Positions 45,150 to 52,784 of a stretch of DNA of 64,000 nucleotides are shown in pieces; positions within the stretch are counted from its first letter, which is position 1, and every line of letters begins with the position of its first letter. Origin of the DNA: Emticicia sp031378345 (GTDB lineage Bacteria > Bacteroidota > Bacteroidia > Cytophagales > Spirosomataceae); NCBI GenBank assembly GCA_031378345.1, contig JANNDY010000150.1, forward strand, positions 22,933-86,932, in the 5' to 3' direction. The notes under the pieces were generated by a model, which was given only the letters and a program-made list of their open reading frames with translations, ran no database searches and was not told where the DNA came from. The position numbers and the translations under genes were made by a program.

Positions 45150-45605
45150 ATGAAAAACTCTAAATCATTTTTATTGGGCATTATTATTTTGGTTGCTTCA
45201 TGCAAACCAGAACATATTAAAATCAACGAACATTTAGACGGAACTTGGAATTTGCAAAAGTTAGAATATGTTGATGGGATGGAAAAAAAAGTTTCAGTAG
45301 CCAATTCTACCACAACCATTACGTTTATCAATACTCGTGAGCTAAAAGGTATTCAAAAAGGTAATGCTAAAAATTATGATTTTAGATATAATTTTGGTTA
45401 TGAAACTTATGACAATGGTTATGCCGATTGCAATCTTGATATTTTAGAAAGAAATTCATTACCTATTGATGCTATTGGTAGAGTTCAAGTATATTGGTAT
45501 AAATTCATAAACAAAAATACTATTGAATTTTACATTGATAAGGAATATGACTTTTCGAGTAAACAAATAATCAAAAATGTCAAATATACATTTGTCAAAA
45601 TATGA
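45150..45605 (+). CDS. Small lipocalin-like lipoprotein
   Basis: 151 residues. Signal peptide with lipobox LVASC (Cys18). The mature start HLDGTWNLQKLEYVDG and strand-rich remainder (TTTITFINTRELKG, IEFYIDKEYD, NVKYTFVKI) resemble small lipocalin-like domains of Bacteroidota, whose ligands are mostly unknown. It probably shares a transcript with the preceding lipoprotein. Confidence 0.65.
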   Translation: MKNSKSFLLGIIILVASCKPEHIKINEHLDGTWNLQKLEYVDGMEKKVSVANSTTTITFINTRELKGIQKGNAKNYDFRYNFGYETYDNGYADCNLDILERNSLPIDAIGRVQVYWYKFINKNTIEFYIDKEYDFSSKQIIKNVKYTFVKI

Positions 45606-45703
45606 ACCTATGCGGGTGAAATAATTTGACAGCTAAAAAACTGTTCGACTGATAGCTCTATTACGGTTTTAAATTCAGCCGCATACAAAATTCCAATATT
45701 TAG

Positions 45704-45742
45704 AAAAAAGAGGTATGATATACAAAAAGTACATCATGCCTC
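45704..45742 (-). terminator. Minus-strand terminator of a decayed gene
   Basis: On the minus strand GAGGCATGAT, a loop of about 13 bases, ATCATACCTC and then a T-run. It is a well-preserved terminator just downstream of the gene remnant at 45759. Positions 45606-45703 show no other feature. Confidence 0.7.
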
Positions 45743-45758
45743 CTGCATCATATCAATA

Positions 45759-45978
45759 TTACGCCTTCACAAAAACCGTATGTGTAAGCACATACCCTGC
45801 CGAAGCACTGCCTGTTACGACCGACATCTCGTTTGTTACACCATCACTAAAAACATTATCTTTAGCATTTGTAGTATTTGCTTGCCCATGACTGGCATAA
45901 ACCCCCGCTAATCCCTCGTTGGTCGGTCAAGAATATCTTTGCTTCTGTTTGTGTCATATTTTGTACGATGGATTTCAT
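45759..45978 (-). pseudogene. Gene remnant, frameshifted or internally deleted
   Basis: An ATG at 45978 opens a frame MKSIVQNMTQTEAKIFLTDQRG that resembles the N-terminus of pirin-like cupin proteins, then soon hits a stop. Another frame carries VYASHGQANTTNAKDNVFSDG and a strand-rich end VLTHTVFVKA with a stop at 45759, directly before a terminator. The two halves cannot be joined in one frame. I read it as a deletion remnant, possibly a fusion of two genes' ends; the family assignment of the first part is tentative. The stretch 45979-46106 is AT-rich and shows nothing further. Confidence 0.4.
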
Positions 45979-46106
45979 AATCCGCCCTTAATTTTTATTT
46001 TTTTTGAAACTATTACAACCTTTTTTTAGTTTAATACGTAATTAAAGATGAGTCTATTATTTTCTACTCACCAAATTTTTTTAAATTTTTAAATTACCTT
46101 ACGTCA

Positions 46107-46871
46107 ATGAAAAAACACCTATTTTACGCTATTATTCTTGTATCTGCCTTGGCAATCGGCTGTAAGAAAGACGAAACAATTCCAGACCAAGTTGTATCAA
46201 GCACACTTGCTGGCAATAGTAATATCCTTTATGCCCAAACTACGCTTTCGGGCAATAATGAAGTACCTGCGGTAACATCTACTGCAACAGGCGATGCCTT
46301 GGGAACATTTGATAAAACTACCAAAATTTTGAGTCTTACTGTCAATTATGCAGGCATTACGCCTACGGCATGGCACATTCACAAGGCTGCTGCTGGTGTA
46401 GCTGGTGGTGTGATTTTTAATTTTGGAACAGCGTTCTCAAGTCCATTTGTTTTTACTTCACCTGCTTTGACCGCTGCTCAAGAAACTGATTTGGTTGGTG
46501 GTTTAAACTATGTAAATATTCATAGTGCAAAAGCTCCAGGTGGCGAAATTAGAGGGCAATTGGCTCTTGCAGCAACAACGGCAACTGGTGCAGTAACAGG
46601 TACTTATAACAAAGGAACTAAGATTTTGACTGTTTCGGTTACTTATCAGGGTGTTACTCCTACGGCTTGGCATATACATAAAGGTGCTGTTGGTGTAGCT
46701 GGCCCAGTTGTATTAGATATGGGAACGACCTTTGTTAGTCCATTCAATTTTTCTACAGTAGCACTTACGGCTGACCAAGAAGTTGATTTATTGGCAGGTT
46801 TATATTACATCAATATTCACAGCAAAAAAGCTCCAAATGGCGAAATTAGAGGGCAATTGGCTGTACTATAA
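46107..46871 (+). CDS. Lipoprotein with two CHRD domains
   Basis: 254 residues. Signal peptide with lipobox AIGC (Cys19), followed by KKDE. Two tandem CHRD domains (about 48-150 and 155-254) show the pattern TPTAWHIHKAAAGVAGGVIF and NIHSAKAPGGEIRGQL, repeated as TPTAWHIHKGAVGVAGPVVL and NIHSKKAPNGEIRGQL. CHRD is named after chordin; the bacterial proteins have conserved His residues and no established function. High internal identity suggests a recent domain duplication. Confidence 0.9.
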   Translation: MKKHLFYAIILVSALAIGCKKDETIPDQVVSSTLAGNSNILYAQTTLSGNNEVPAVTSTATGDALGTFDKTTKILSLTVNYAGITPTAWHIHKAAAGVAGGVIFNFGTAFSSPFVFTSPALTAAQETDLVGGLNYVNIHSAKAPGGEIRGQLALAATTATGAVTGTYNKGTKILTVSVTYQGVTPTAWHIHKGAVGVAGPVVLDMGTTFVSPFNFSTVALTADQEVDLLAGLYYINIHSKKAPNGEIRGQLAVL

Positions 46872-46879
46872 AGAGTTCT

Positions 46880-46921
46880 GAATGACCGGTAACCGAGCGA
46901 AGTCGAGGTTGTCGGTCATTC
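46880..46921. repeat. Hairpin repeat between convergent genes
   Basis: GAATGACCG and CGGTCATTC outer arms, AACC/GGTT inner arms, and a GAGCGAAGTCGAG core. The core recurs in reverse at 60444-60468 (CTTCGACTACGCTC), so it is a dispersed element that may also stop transcription from both sides. Confidence 0.6.
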
Positions 46922-46929
46922 TAAATCTT

Positions 46930-47592
46930 CTACAAAATTCTATATTCCCCTGCGGTCAAATCTCCAAGTAAAATTTTGTCAATTCTTATTCTGATTAAGC
47001 TCAAAACTTCATAATTGAGCTTATAACACATTCGCCTAATTTGTCGGTTTAGCCCCTGCACCAAAATAATATTAAAGCTAAAATCGTCTATTTGATTAAT
47101 CTTGCAGGGCAGTGTAGTTTTACCCATTATCATAATGCCGTTCGACATTGCATTGATAAAATTTTCATCAATTTTCTTATCAACTTTTACCAAATATTCT
47201 TTCTCTGTTTTGTTTTCATTGCGTAGCATTTTGTCATAAAGAGTACCGTCATTTGTTAACAATAAAAGCCCCTCAGATGCCTTATCGAGCCTTCCAACAG
47301 GGAAAAGTGCTTCGTCGAATGGCAAAATATTTTTTAGATTATCAGGTATTTTTGTATTAAGTGTAGTTTCAATTCCACGGGGCTTGTAGTAGGCAATATA
47401 AATTAGTTTTTTTGCTTCTTGTAAAACCGTTTCTTCATAAATTATTTCATCGGTTTCGGTAAATTCAGCATTTGATTTTACCGAAATACCATTCATGAAA
47501 ACCTTTCCCGATAATATCAATTCCAAAGCATTTTTGTTTGAAATTTGAAGCCTAACGACCAATAAATATTGAAGCCGATTTCGGAAAGTCAT
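46930..47592 (-). CDS. RsuA/RluF-family rRNA pseudouridine synthase
   Basis: 220 residues. An N-terminal S4 RNA-binding region (SNKNALELILSGKVFMNGISV) is followed by the synthase domain with the catalytic Asp103 in GRLDKASEGLLLLTND, and by QGLNRQIRRMCYKL near the end. The QIRRM segment and length fit RluF-like 23S rRNA enzymes, but RluB or RsuA subtypes cannot be excluded. Start is ATG 47592. Confidence 0.85.
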   Translation of the reverse strand: MTFRNRLQYLLVVRLQISNKNALELILSGKVFMNGISVKSNAEFTETDEIIYEETVLQEAKKLIYIAYYKPRGIETTLNTKIPDNLKNILPFDEALFPVGRLDKASEGLLLLTNDGTLYDKMLRNENKTEKEYLVKVDKKIDENFINAMSNGIMIMGKTTLPCKINQIDDFSFNIILVQGLNRQIRRMCYKLNYEVLSLIRIRIDKILLGDLTAGEYRIL

Positions 47593-47647
47593 AGATTTTT
47601 TCGATGTAAAGCACTGATAATGCGGAACGCCGCCCGTAGCTATTTAA

Positions 47648-48352
47648 CTAATTTCCAACTCTGTTATTATTGTTCAATTTAAAATGACTTGTCGAAGGAT
47701 ATATATTAATCCAAAACTCTTTTGTTTCGCCACTATTTACTTCTAAATCAACTTGGTCTTTATTTTCGTTGATGATTAGTCCCGCTTGTAACTCTTGCTT
47801 TACTTTAACTTTAGATATGTTTTTATAGACCAAACGGTACTCGCCAAAAGAGATTTTTTTGGTGTATTCGGGCAAATGATTATTAGCATTGAAGCTATTG
47901 GCATAGACTGGGTGCAGTCCACTGACGGTGTTTTTGCAATGACACACCAGCTTTCCAGTTTTTGAATAAAGCCAATACTCACAAAAACTATTTGCAACCC
48001 CCATCTTATTTACATCGCCTTGAATCATCACAACACTATGTGATGGAAAATAGAATAAAATATCGGGCGAAGAGGTTTCATAAAACTCAAAAATTTGCTC
48101 ACCTATTTCTTTTTTAACAGAATCTTGGGTAACAACAATTGACGTATTAATAGGTGCAAAAATAATCTTGAGCGAATCAATTTTAATACTTATTGGTTCG
48201 ATTTTTATCTGAAAAATTAAAGAATCAGTTGGAGTTAAATATAATGGTTTTTCAGAAATTGGTTCAATCCAATGCTTTTTTGCTTGAAAACACGAAGTGC
48301 TTAGCAAAGCTAAAAACAAGTAAGAAATGCTTTTTTTGAACAAAAAGGTCAT
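47648..48352 (-). CDS. Lipoprotein of unknown function
   Basis: 234 residues. Signal peptide with lipobox STSC (Cys21). The mature part is beta-rich without a family I recognise; a CHCKNTVSGLHPVY segment has two close cysteines. Its ATG overlaps the stop of the DUF1456 gene by four bases (ATGA), so the two are translationally coupled. Joint function unknown. Confidence 0.7.
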   Translation of the reverse strand: MTFLFKKSISYLFLALLSTSCFQAKKHWIEPISEKPLYLTPTDSLIFQIKIEPISIKIDSLKIIFAPINTSIVVTQDSVKKEIGEQIFEFYETSSPDILFYFPSHSVVMIQGDVNKMGVANSFCEYWLYSKTGKLVCHCKNTVSGLHPVYANSFNANNHLPEYTKKISFGEYRLVYKNISKVKVKQELQAGLIINENKDQVDLEVNSGETKEFWINIYPSTSHFKLNNNNRVGN

Positions 48353-48600
48353 ATTTTTTTTATAATTGAGGGTTTCTTATCTTCTTTCGGGCCACGCAAA
48401 TGGATAATCAAACCATCTAAAAAATTTCGGAGAATTTGGTCGCCACAAGGTTTAAAACTTGGGTGTTCTTTATCCCGAAAAAACGCTCCGATTTCAGCTT
48501 TTGAGGCATTGAATTGGGCAAGTTTCAAAATCTCTACGATTTGGTCATCTCGCAATTGCAAGGCAACTCTCAATTTCTTTAAAATATCGTTGTTTGACAT
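48349..48600 (-). CDS. DUF1456 (YehS-like) protein, single domain
   Basis: 83 residues. NNDILKKLRVALQLRDDQIVEIL and HPSFKPCGDQILRNFLDGLIIHLRG match one DUF1456 repeat, best the second repeat of E. coli YehS, which has two. So the protein is half the usual size. The repeat is a small helical fold of unknown role. It is upstream partner of the lipoprotein gene. Confidence 0.85.
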   Translation of the reverse strand: MSNNDILKKLRVALQLRDDQIVEILKLAQFNASKAEIGAFFRDKEHPSFKPCGDQILRNFLDGLIIHLRGPKEDKKPSIIKKI

Positions 48601-48614
48601 CTTGACTGTTTTTT

Positions 48615-48645
48615 AGCCCCCCAGCCCCCAATGGGGAGTTGAAGG
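48615..48645. repeat. Partial copy of the CCCACCCC-family palindromic repeat
   Basis: AGCCCCCCAGCCCCC faces GGGGAGTTGAAGG, about half of the element seen at 29028 and 33800. Confidence 0.45.
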
Positions 48646-48667
48646 TATTTCTATGAAATTATCCTTT

Positions 48668-50233
48668 TTATACATTCGGCATTTTCGGCTCAACCATCAC
48701 CACATCTTCTTTCTCGACAATGACTTGTCCGTCGGCAAAACCTTTGGGTTTTCTGACAAATTTCTTTTGTGTAACAATCACTGGAGCGAGGGTTTCATTG
48801 CGACGTTTTGAAAAATATGCTGCCAACGATGCTGCCGCTTCAATGACCGAGTTTGGCATCTTTTTTCCTGCCTTATATTTTACCACTACGTGCGAGCCAG
48901 TTGCATCACGGGCGTGTAGCCAAAGGTCCTCTTTGTAGGCATATTGCATCGTGAGTAAATCATTATTCTTAGAATTTTTCCCAACCAAAATCTCAAAACC
49001 TTCCACCTCAAAACGCTTGAATAATTCTTTATAATTAATAACAGCTTTTGATTTTGAAACTTGTATTAACTTATTGATTTTCAGGTAGTTACGCAATAAT
49101 TTCAAATTCGTTTCCTCTTCAATTGTTTCAATATGGGCATTAATTGTTGCTAATAATTTCTCTCGATTTACGATGTTTTCCATCAATTTTTCAATCTCAA
49201 TTTTTTCATTTTTTGATTTACGATAAAAATTTTCTGCATTTTTTTGGGGCGAAAATTCAGGTCTTAATTTGATGGAAATGGTATTGTTTCTATAAAAATC
49301 AAACAACTCAACTCGTTCGGCACGCTCTGCGATCTGGTGCAAATTTGCCATTAAAATATGCCCAATTTCCTCATTTTTCACTGCCGAATCTATCATTTCT
49401 AAGCGACGAAAAGTATCTTGTAAATAGATTTCGGTTTGCTTTTTTTCTTTGTTGAGTTTGCGTAAAACCTCAACTTTTTCATCATCAAGAGTATTGACTT
49501 TATTGTGCGAAACATGAAAAGCATTAATGGCATCAATGGGTTGGTCAAACTCCTGAATAATTTCGCCAATAGGTAATAGAGATAAATGAACTTGTTCTTC
49601 CCACCGAACCAAATAATATTTAGGATTTTCTAATTGTTGAACAATAGCCTGAATTTCTTGCCAAGTTTTAGCCTCAGAGTTTTCTATGACCCCATTCACC
49701 AACTTTCCAAACGTAGGAAATAATTTTTTATAATCTTGATTTTGTAGAATGAAGTTTTCGTAAGATTGGTCAATTATTCTATCTAACTCACTGATTGCCA
49801 AGTTTTTATCTGAAACGATTCGGCTATGGAAAAGGTCGATTACAGCTTCGTTATGAAACAAAATGATGTTGGAACGAGTCCCATACATTTTGAAAACTAT
49901 CGAAAAATTTTGCTCAAAATTGATGGCAAAACAACGTTCATTCAAAAATTGTTCAACACTAATTACCTCCAAATCCATCAAAGGTTCAAACAAATTGACA
50001 CTGTTTCTTTTGGCTCGTTCAAATTTTTCGGTAAAATATAAAGAAGCGAAGTCAGGAAAAACGACCGCTTTTATAAAGAACTCCTTGTAATTTTTCTTTT
50101 TTCCACGAATTTCTGCAAAACCAAACACCAGCTCATCTCGTTCTTGGCTGAAACATTCCATCAATTTCAAACCAAGAATCTTACTTTCAATTTGCTTGGT
50201 AAGCTGACGTAGGAAATAATAATTATTCTGCAC
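48668..50233 (-). CDS. NFACT-family ribosome quality-control protein (RqcH-like)
   Basis: 521 residues from a GTG at 50233, chosen because relatives begin with QNNYYFLRQL; a TTG at 50257 would add eight residues reading into repeat-like DNA. An NFACT-N domain comes first, then a coiled-coil (about 270-400; TEIYLQDTFRRLEMIDSAVK and a second helix pair), then the NFACT-R domain with DLWLHARDATGSHVVVK. RqcH-type proteins bind stalled 50S subunits with peptidyl-tRNA and add alanine tails that mark the nascent chain for degradation. Activity of this copy is inferred. Confidence 0.88.
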   Translation of the reverse strand: MQNNYYFLRQLTKQIESKILGLKLMECFSQERDELVFGFAEIRGKKKNYKEFFIKAVVFPDFASLYFTEKFERAKRNSVNLFEPLMDLEVISVEQFLNERCFAINFEQNFSIVFKMYGTRSNIILFHNEAVIDLFHSRIVSDKNLAISELDRIIDQSYENFILQNQDYKKLFPTFGKLVNGVIENSEAKTWQEIQAIVQQLENPKYYLVRWEEQVHLSLLPIGEIIQEFDQPIDAINAFHVSHNKVNTLDDEKVEVLRKLNKEKKQTEIYLQDTFRRLEMIDSAVKNEEIGHILMANLHQIAERAERVELFDFYRNNTISIKLRPEFSPQKNAENFYRKSKNEKIEIEKLMENIVNREKLLATINAHIETIEEETNLKLLRNYLKINKLIQVSKSKAVINYKELFKRFEVEGFEILVGKNSKNNDLLTMQYAYKEDLWLHARDATGSHVVVKYKAGKKMPNSVIEAAASLAAYFSKRRNETLAPVIVTQKKFVRKPKGFADGQVIVEKEDVVMVEPKMPNV

Positions 50234-50280
50234 GGTGGGGTTGGTGCTAAAGCACAATTAAGAATTTATTTTAAGTACTC

Positions 50281-50463
50281 AAGCCCGAAGGGCTTAAACA
50301 TGAATAACTCCGAATGAAATTTGGGGGTAAAATGTGGTAAATAGTTCCAACCCCGAAGTGGGTTGAACTGCCAATGATTAACCCACTTCGGGGTTACGTT
50401 GTTCGTAATACTTTTATTCTCCGAATTTCATTCGGAGCTATTCATGTTGAAGTCTTTCAGACT
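50281..50463. repeat. Nested palindromic intergenic element
   Basis: A set of hairpins fills the gap between RqcH and ManC: AAGCCCGAAGGGCTT (50281-50295); 23-base outer arms at 50299-50321 and 50424-50446 built around CTCCGAATGAAATT; and a perfect 16-base inner inverted repeat AACCCCGAAGTGGGTT / AACCCACTTCGGGGTT (50349-50364, 50380-50395); plus AGTCTTTCAGACT at the right end. No transposase remains. It resembles REP-like elements mobilised in trans. Confidence 0.7.
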
Positions 50464-50510
50464 TTTTGTGCAATATGAGTTATGAGTATTTTGCACAGAA
50501 GACTATGATT

Positions 50511-51578
50511 CTACACAAATTCTTTCCCTTTTGTTCCTGCCGTTGCTACAAATTCTTTTACTTTTTGCTCGTCTTCTTTTTTACAAATCATCAAAACATT
50601 ATCAAATTCGGCAACAATAAAACCATCCAAACCTTTCACCACTACCAATCTATCTTTTGGGGTTTTTATGATACAATTTTTGGTATCATAAATCATCGTG
50701 TTTCCATCTATCGCATTTTGATTTTCGTCTTTTTCGGAAACTTCGTACAAAGATTTCCATGTTCCCAAATCTGACCAGCCAATTTCAGAAAGTACCACAT
50801 ACACATTTTCGGCACGTTCCATCACACCATTATCAATCGAAATGTTTTTGCATTGTGGATATGCTTTTTGGAGTGCGGTTGCTTCATTTGCAGTATAAAA
50901 ATCACCCTTGATTTCTTCAAATGCCTCTGCCATTTCGGGCAAAAATTCCTCAAAACACTTTTTGATAGCGTTTACATTCCAAACGAAAATACCTGCGTTC
51001 CAAACAAACTCACCACTTTCAACAAATTTTACTGCCCATTCAGCATTGGGTTTTTCGGTGAAAGTACGCACACGCTTAATATCTCCTTCTGATTCTGTAA
51101 ATTGTATATAACCATAGCCTGTATCTGGGCGAGAAGGTTTGATGCCAAGTGTTACCAAAACATCATTTTTGGCAGAAAAGTGTAGGGCAATATCTATTCT
51201 TGCACGAAACTCCTCTTCTTTCAAAATAATATGGTCGGCAGGAGCAACCACAATATTTGCATTGGGGTTTTGAGCTGCAATTTTGTAGCACGCATAGCCA
51301 ATACAAGGAGCTGTATTTCGGCGATTTGGTTCAAGTAAAATTTGGTCATCACTCAAGTAGGGCAATTGCTGCTTTGTGATGTCATAATATTCTTTACTTG
51401 TAACAATATATATATTTTCTCTTGGACAAACGCCCTCAAAACGCTCAACTGTTTGTTGAATCATTGTTTTTCCTACGCCCAAAACATCATGAAATTGCTT
51501 AGGATTTGTACTTCTACTAAAGGGCCAAAACCTTGTTCCGACTCCACCAGCCATTATTATTACATAATTGTTGTTCAT
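50511..51578 (-). CDS. Mannose-1-phosphate guanylyltransferase
   Basis: 355 residues from the ATG at 51578 (MNNNYVIIMAGGVGTRFWPFSR), preferred over an upstream TTG. The nucleotidyltransferase signature GGVGTRFWPFSRSTNPKQF, VAPADHII and EKPNAEWA with the FVWNAGIFVW segment identify the ManC/RfbM group. It makes GDP-mannose from mannose-1-phosphate and GTP for surface polysaccharides, in the cytoplasm. It lacks the C-terminal isomerase domain of bifunctional enzymes. It is not next to other polysaccharide genes here. Confidence 0.92.
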   Translation of the reverse strand: MNNNYVIIMAGGVGTRFWPFSRSTNPKQFHDVLGVGKTMIQQTVERFEGVCPRENIYIVTSKEYYDITKQQLPYLSDDQILLEPNRRNTAPCIGYACYKIAAQNPNANIVVAPADHIILKEEEFRARIDIALHFSAKNDVLVTLGIKPSRPDTGYGYIQFTESEGDIKRVRTFTEKPNAEWAVKFVESGEFVWNAGIFVWNVNAIKKCFEEFLPEMAEAFEEIKGDFYTANEATALQKAYPQCKNISIDNGVMERAENVYVVLSEIGWSDLGTWKSLYEVSEKDENQNAIDGNTMIYDTKNCIIKTPKDRLVVVKGLDGFIVAEFDNVLMICKKEDEQKVKEFVATAGTKGKEFV

Positions 51579-51611
51579 TCTCAATATGTTCAATTATAAT
51601 TTGTTGATTTC

Positions 51612-52652
51612 TTATTGCTTTAAAAAAGTGTCCAAACGCAAAGCTACGTTTTCTCTAATATTCATCCAAAAAAGATTAATATCTGCCACATGCCAAATTT
51701 TTGTTGTTATAAATGCCCTACCACGAATATAAGGTTTATTTATCCATAACATTCCTCCATGGCTCTGTGCATCGGCAGCTTGATTTGCAAAAGTATATTT
51801 TAGTCCAACACCACCTTTGTTCAATTCTTTGGCTGCAAAATCTTCGTTACATTTCCACGTAAGTGGATTGGTACAAATGGCTGTGTTGAGTCCATTTTTG
51901 TAATAATCTGGTGTAAAATTTCTTGCATAAGTATTCCATGAAACAAAACCACCAATTTCTTCGGCAGATTGACTTGGTTTGATGTTTTCAAAAGTATCGG
52001 GTTGCGTAGCAATTCCTATCAAATATGCTTCAACTAATTGTTTTTGTAGAGGTTTTCCGTCAAAAAATTCTTTCAAAAGGCGTTTTGCATGAACAGTTCC
52101 TTGGCTGTGTGAAGCAATGATAATGGGGCGACCATTATTCCAATTTTTGAGAAAATATTCAAAAGCAGCCTTAATATCGGAATATGCCAAATCTAACGCC
52201 TGATTTTTATCAGTAAGATTAGGCGTATAAAAAGCATACAAATGAGCTTGACGATAACGAGGAGCATAAATTTTACCCGAGCCATTGAAAGCAGTCGCTT
52301 GATTCAAAATCGTTGAATTATCAGTTTTTTGATTTAGCTCCGCATCATTTACATCAGCGTTCCATTGATATTGATTTGTAGGTTCATAAGTAAAGGTCGT
52401 TGGGTGCAAAAAGAAGACATCAGCTTTGGCTTCTCCTTGTTTTTCAATAAGATTTGATTTCAAAGGTGTGCTATCTGCAGCATCTTTTTTATCAGGTAAA
52501 GCAGCCCAAGCACTATTCTGACTATAATCAGGTGCTTTTGGTGAATTATTTGCATCAAAATTACTTTTAAGCACTACCAATTTTTGGCTAAAGCTTGGTA
52601 TTGCCAATATCAGTAAAACTAATGAAATGGATAAAAAAACACTTCGTATCAT
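51612..52652 (-). CDS. DUF3089 alpha/beta-hydrolase, exported
   Basis: 346 residues with a signal peptide (about 1-22). DVFFLHPTTFTYEP, YAPRYRQAHLYAF and the nucleophile elbow IIASHSQGTVHAKRLL (Ser in SHSQG) fit the DUF3089 family of lysophospholipase-like hydrolases. Acidic and His partners are expected near ACIHL-type C-terminal segments but I cannot assign them firmly (HVADINLFW at the end is a candidate). Substrate unknown. It stands 33 bp upstream of manC in the same direction. Confidence 0.82.
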   Translation of the reverse strand: MIRSVFLSISLVLLILAIPSFSQKLVVLKSNFDANNSPKAPDYSQNSAWAALPDKKDAADSTPLKSNLIEKQGEAKADVFFLHPTTFTYEPTNQYQWNADVNDAELNQKTDNSTILNQATAFNGSGKIYAPRYRQAHLYAFYTPNLTDKNQALDLAYSDIKAAFEYFLKNWNNGRPIIIASHSQGTVHAKRLLKEFFDGKPLQKQLVEAYLIGIATQPDTFENIKPSQSAEEIGGFVSWNTYARNFTPDYYKNGLNTAICTNPLTWKCNEDFAAKELNKGGVGLKYTFANQAADAQSHGGMLWINKPYIRGRAFITTKIWHVADINLFWMNIRENVALRLDTFLKQ

Positions 52653-52784
52653 AATAGTATAATTATTTTTTGGTAAAATTGTAACATTTTAATACAAACA
52701 AATAATAGTATGCTTGCATATTATTATTTTCTTTTCTAAGTTTGACACAAAATTACATTTTGTTAATCACTAACCAATATTATC

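Noticed and set aside
45979..46106. Additional gene or RNA before the CHRD gene
   Set aside because: Only AT-rich sequence with homopolymer runs; no ORF, hairpin or clear promoter.
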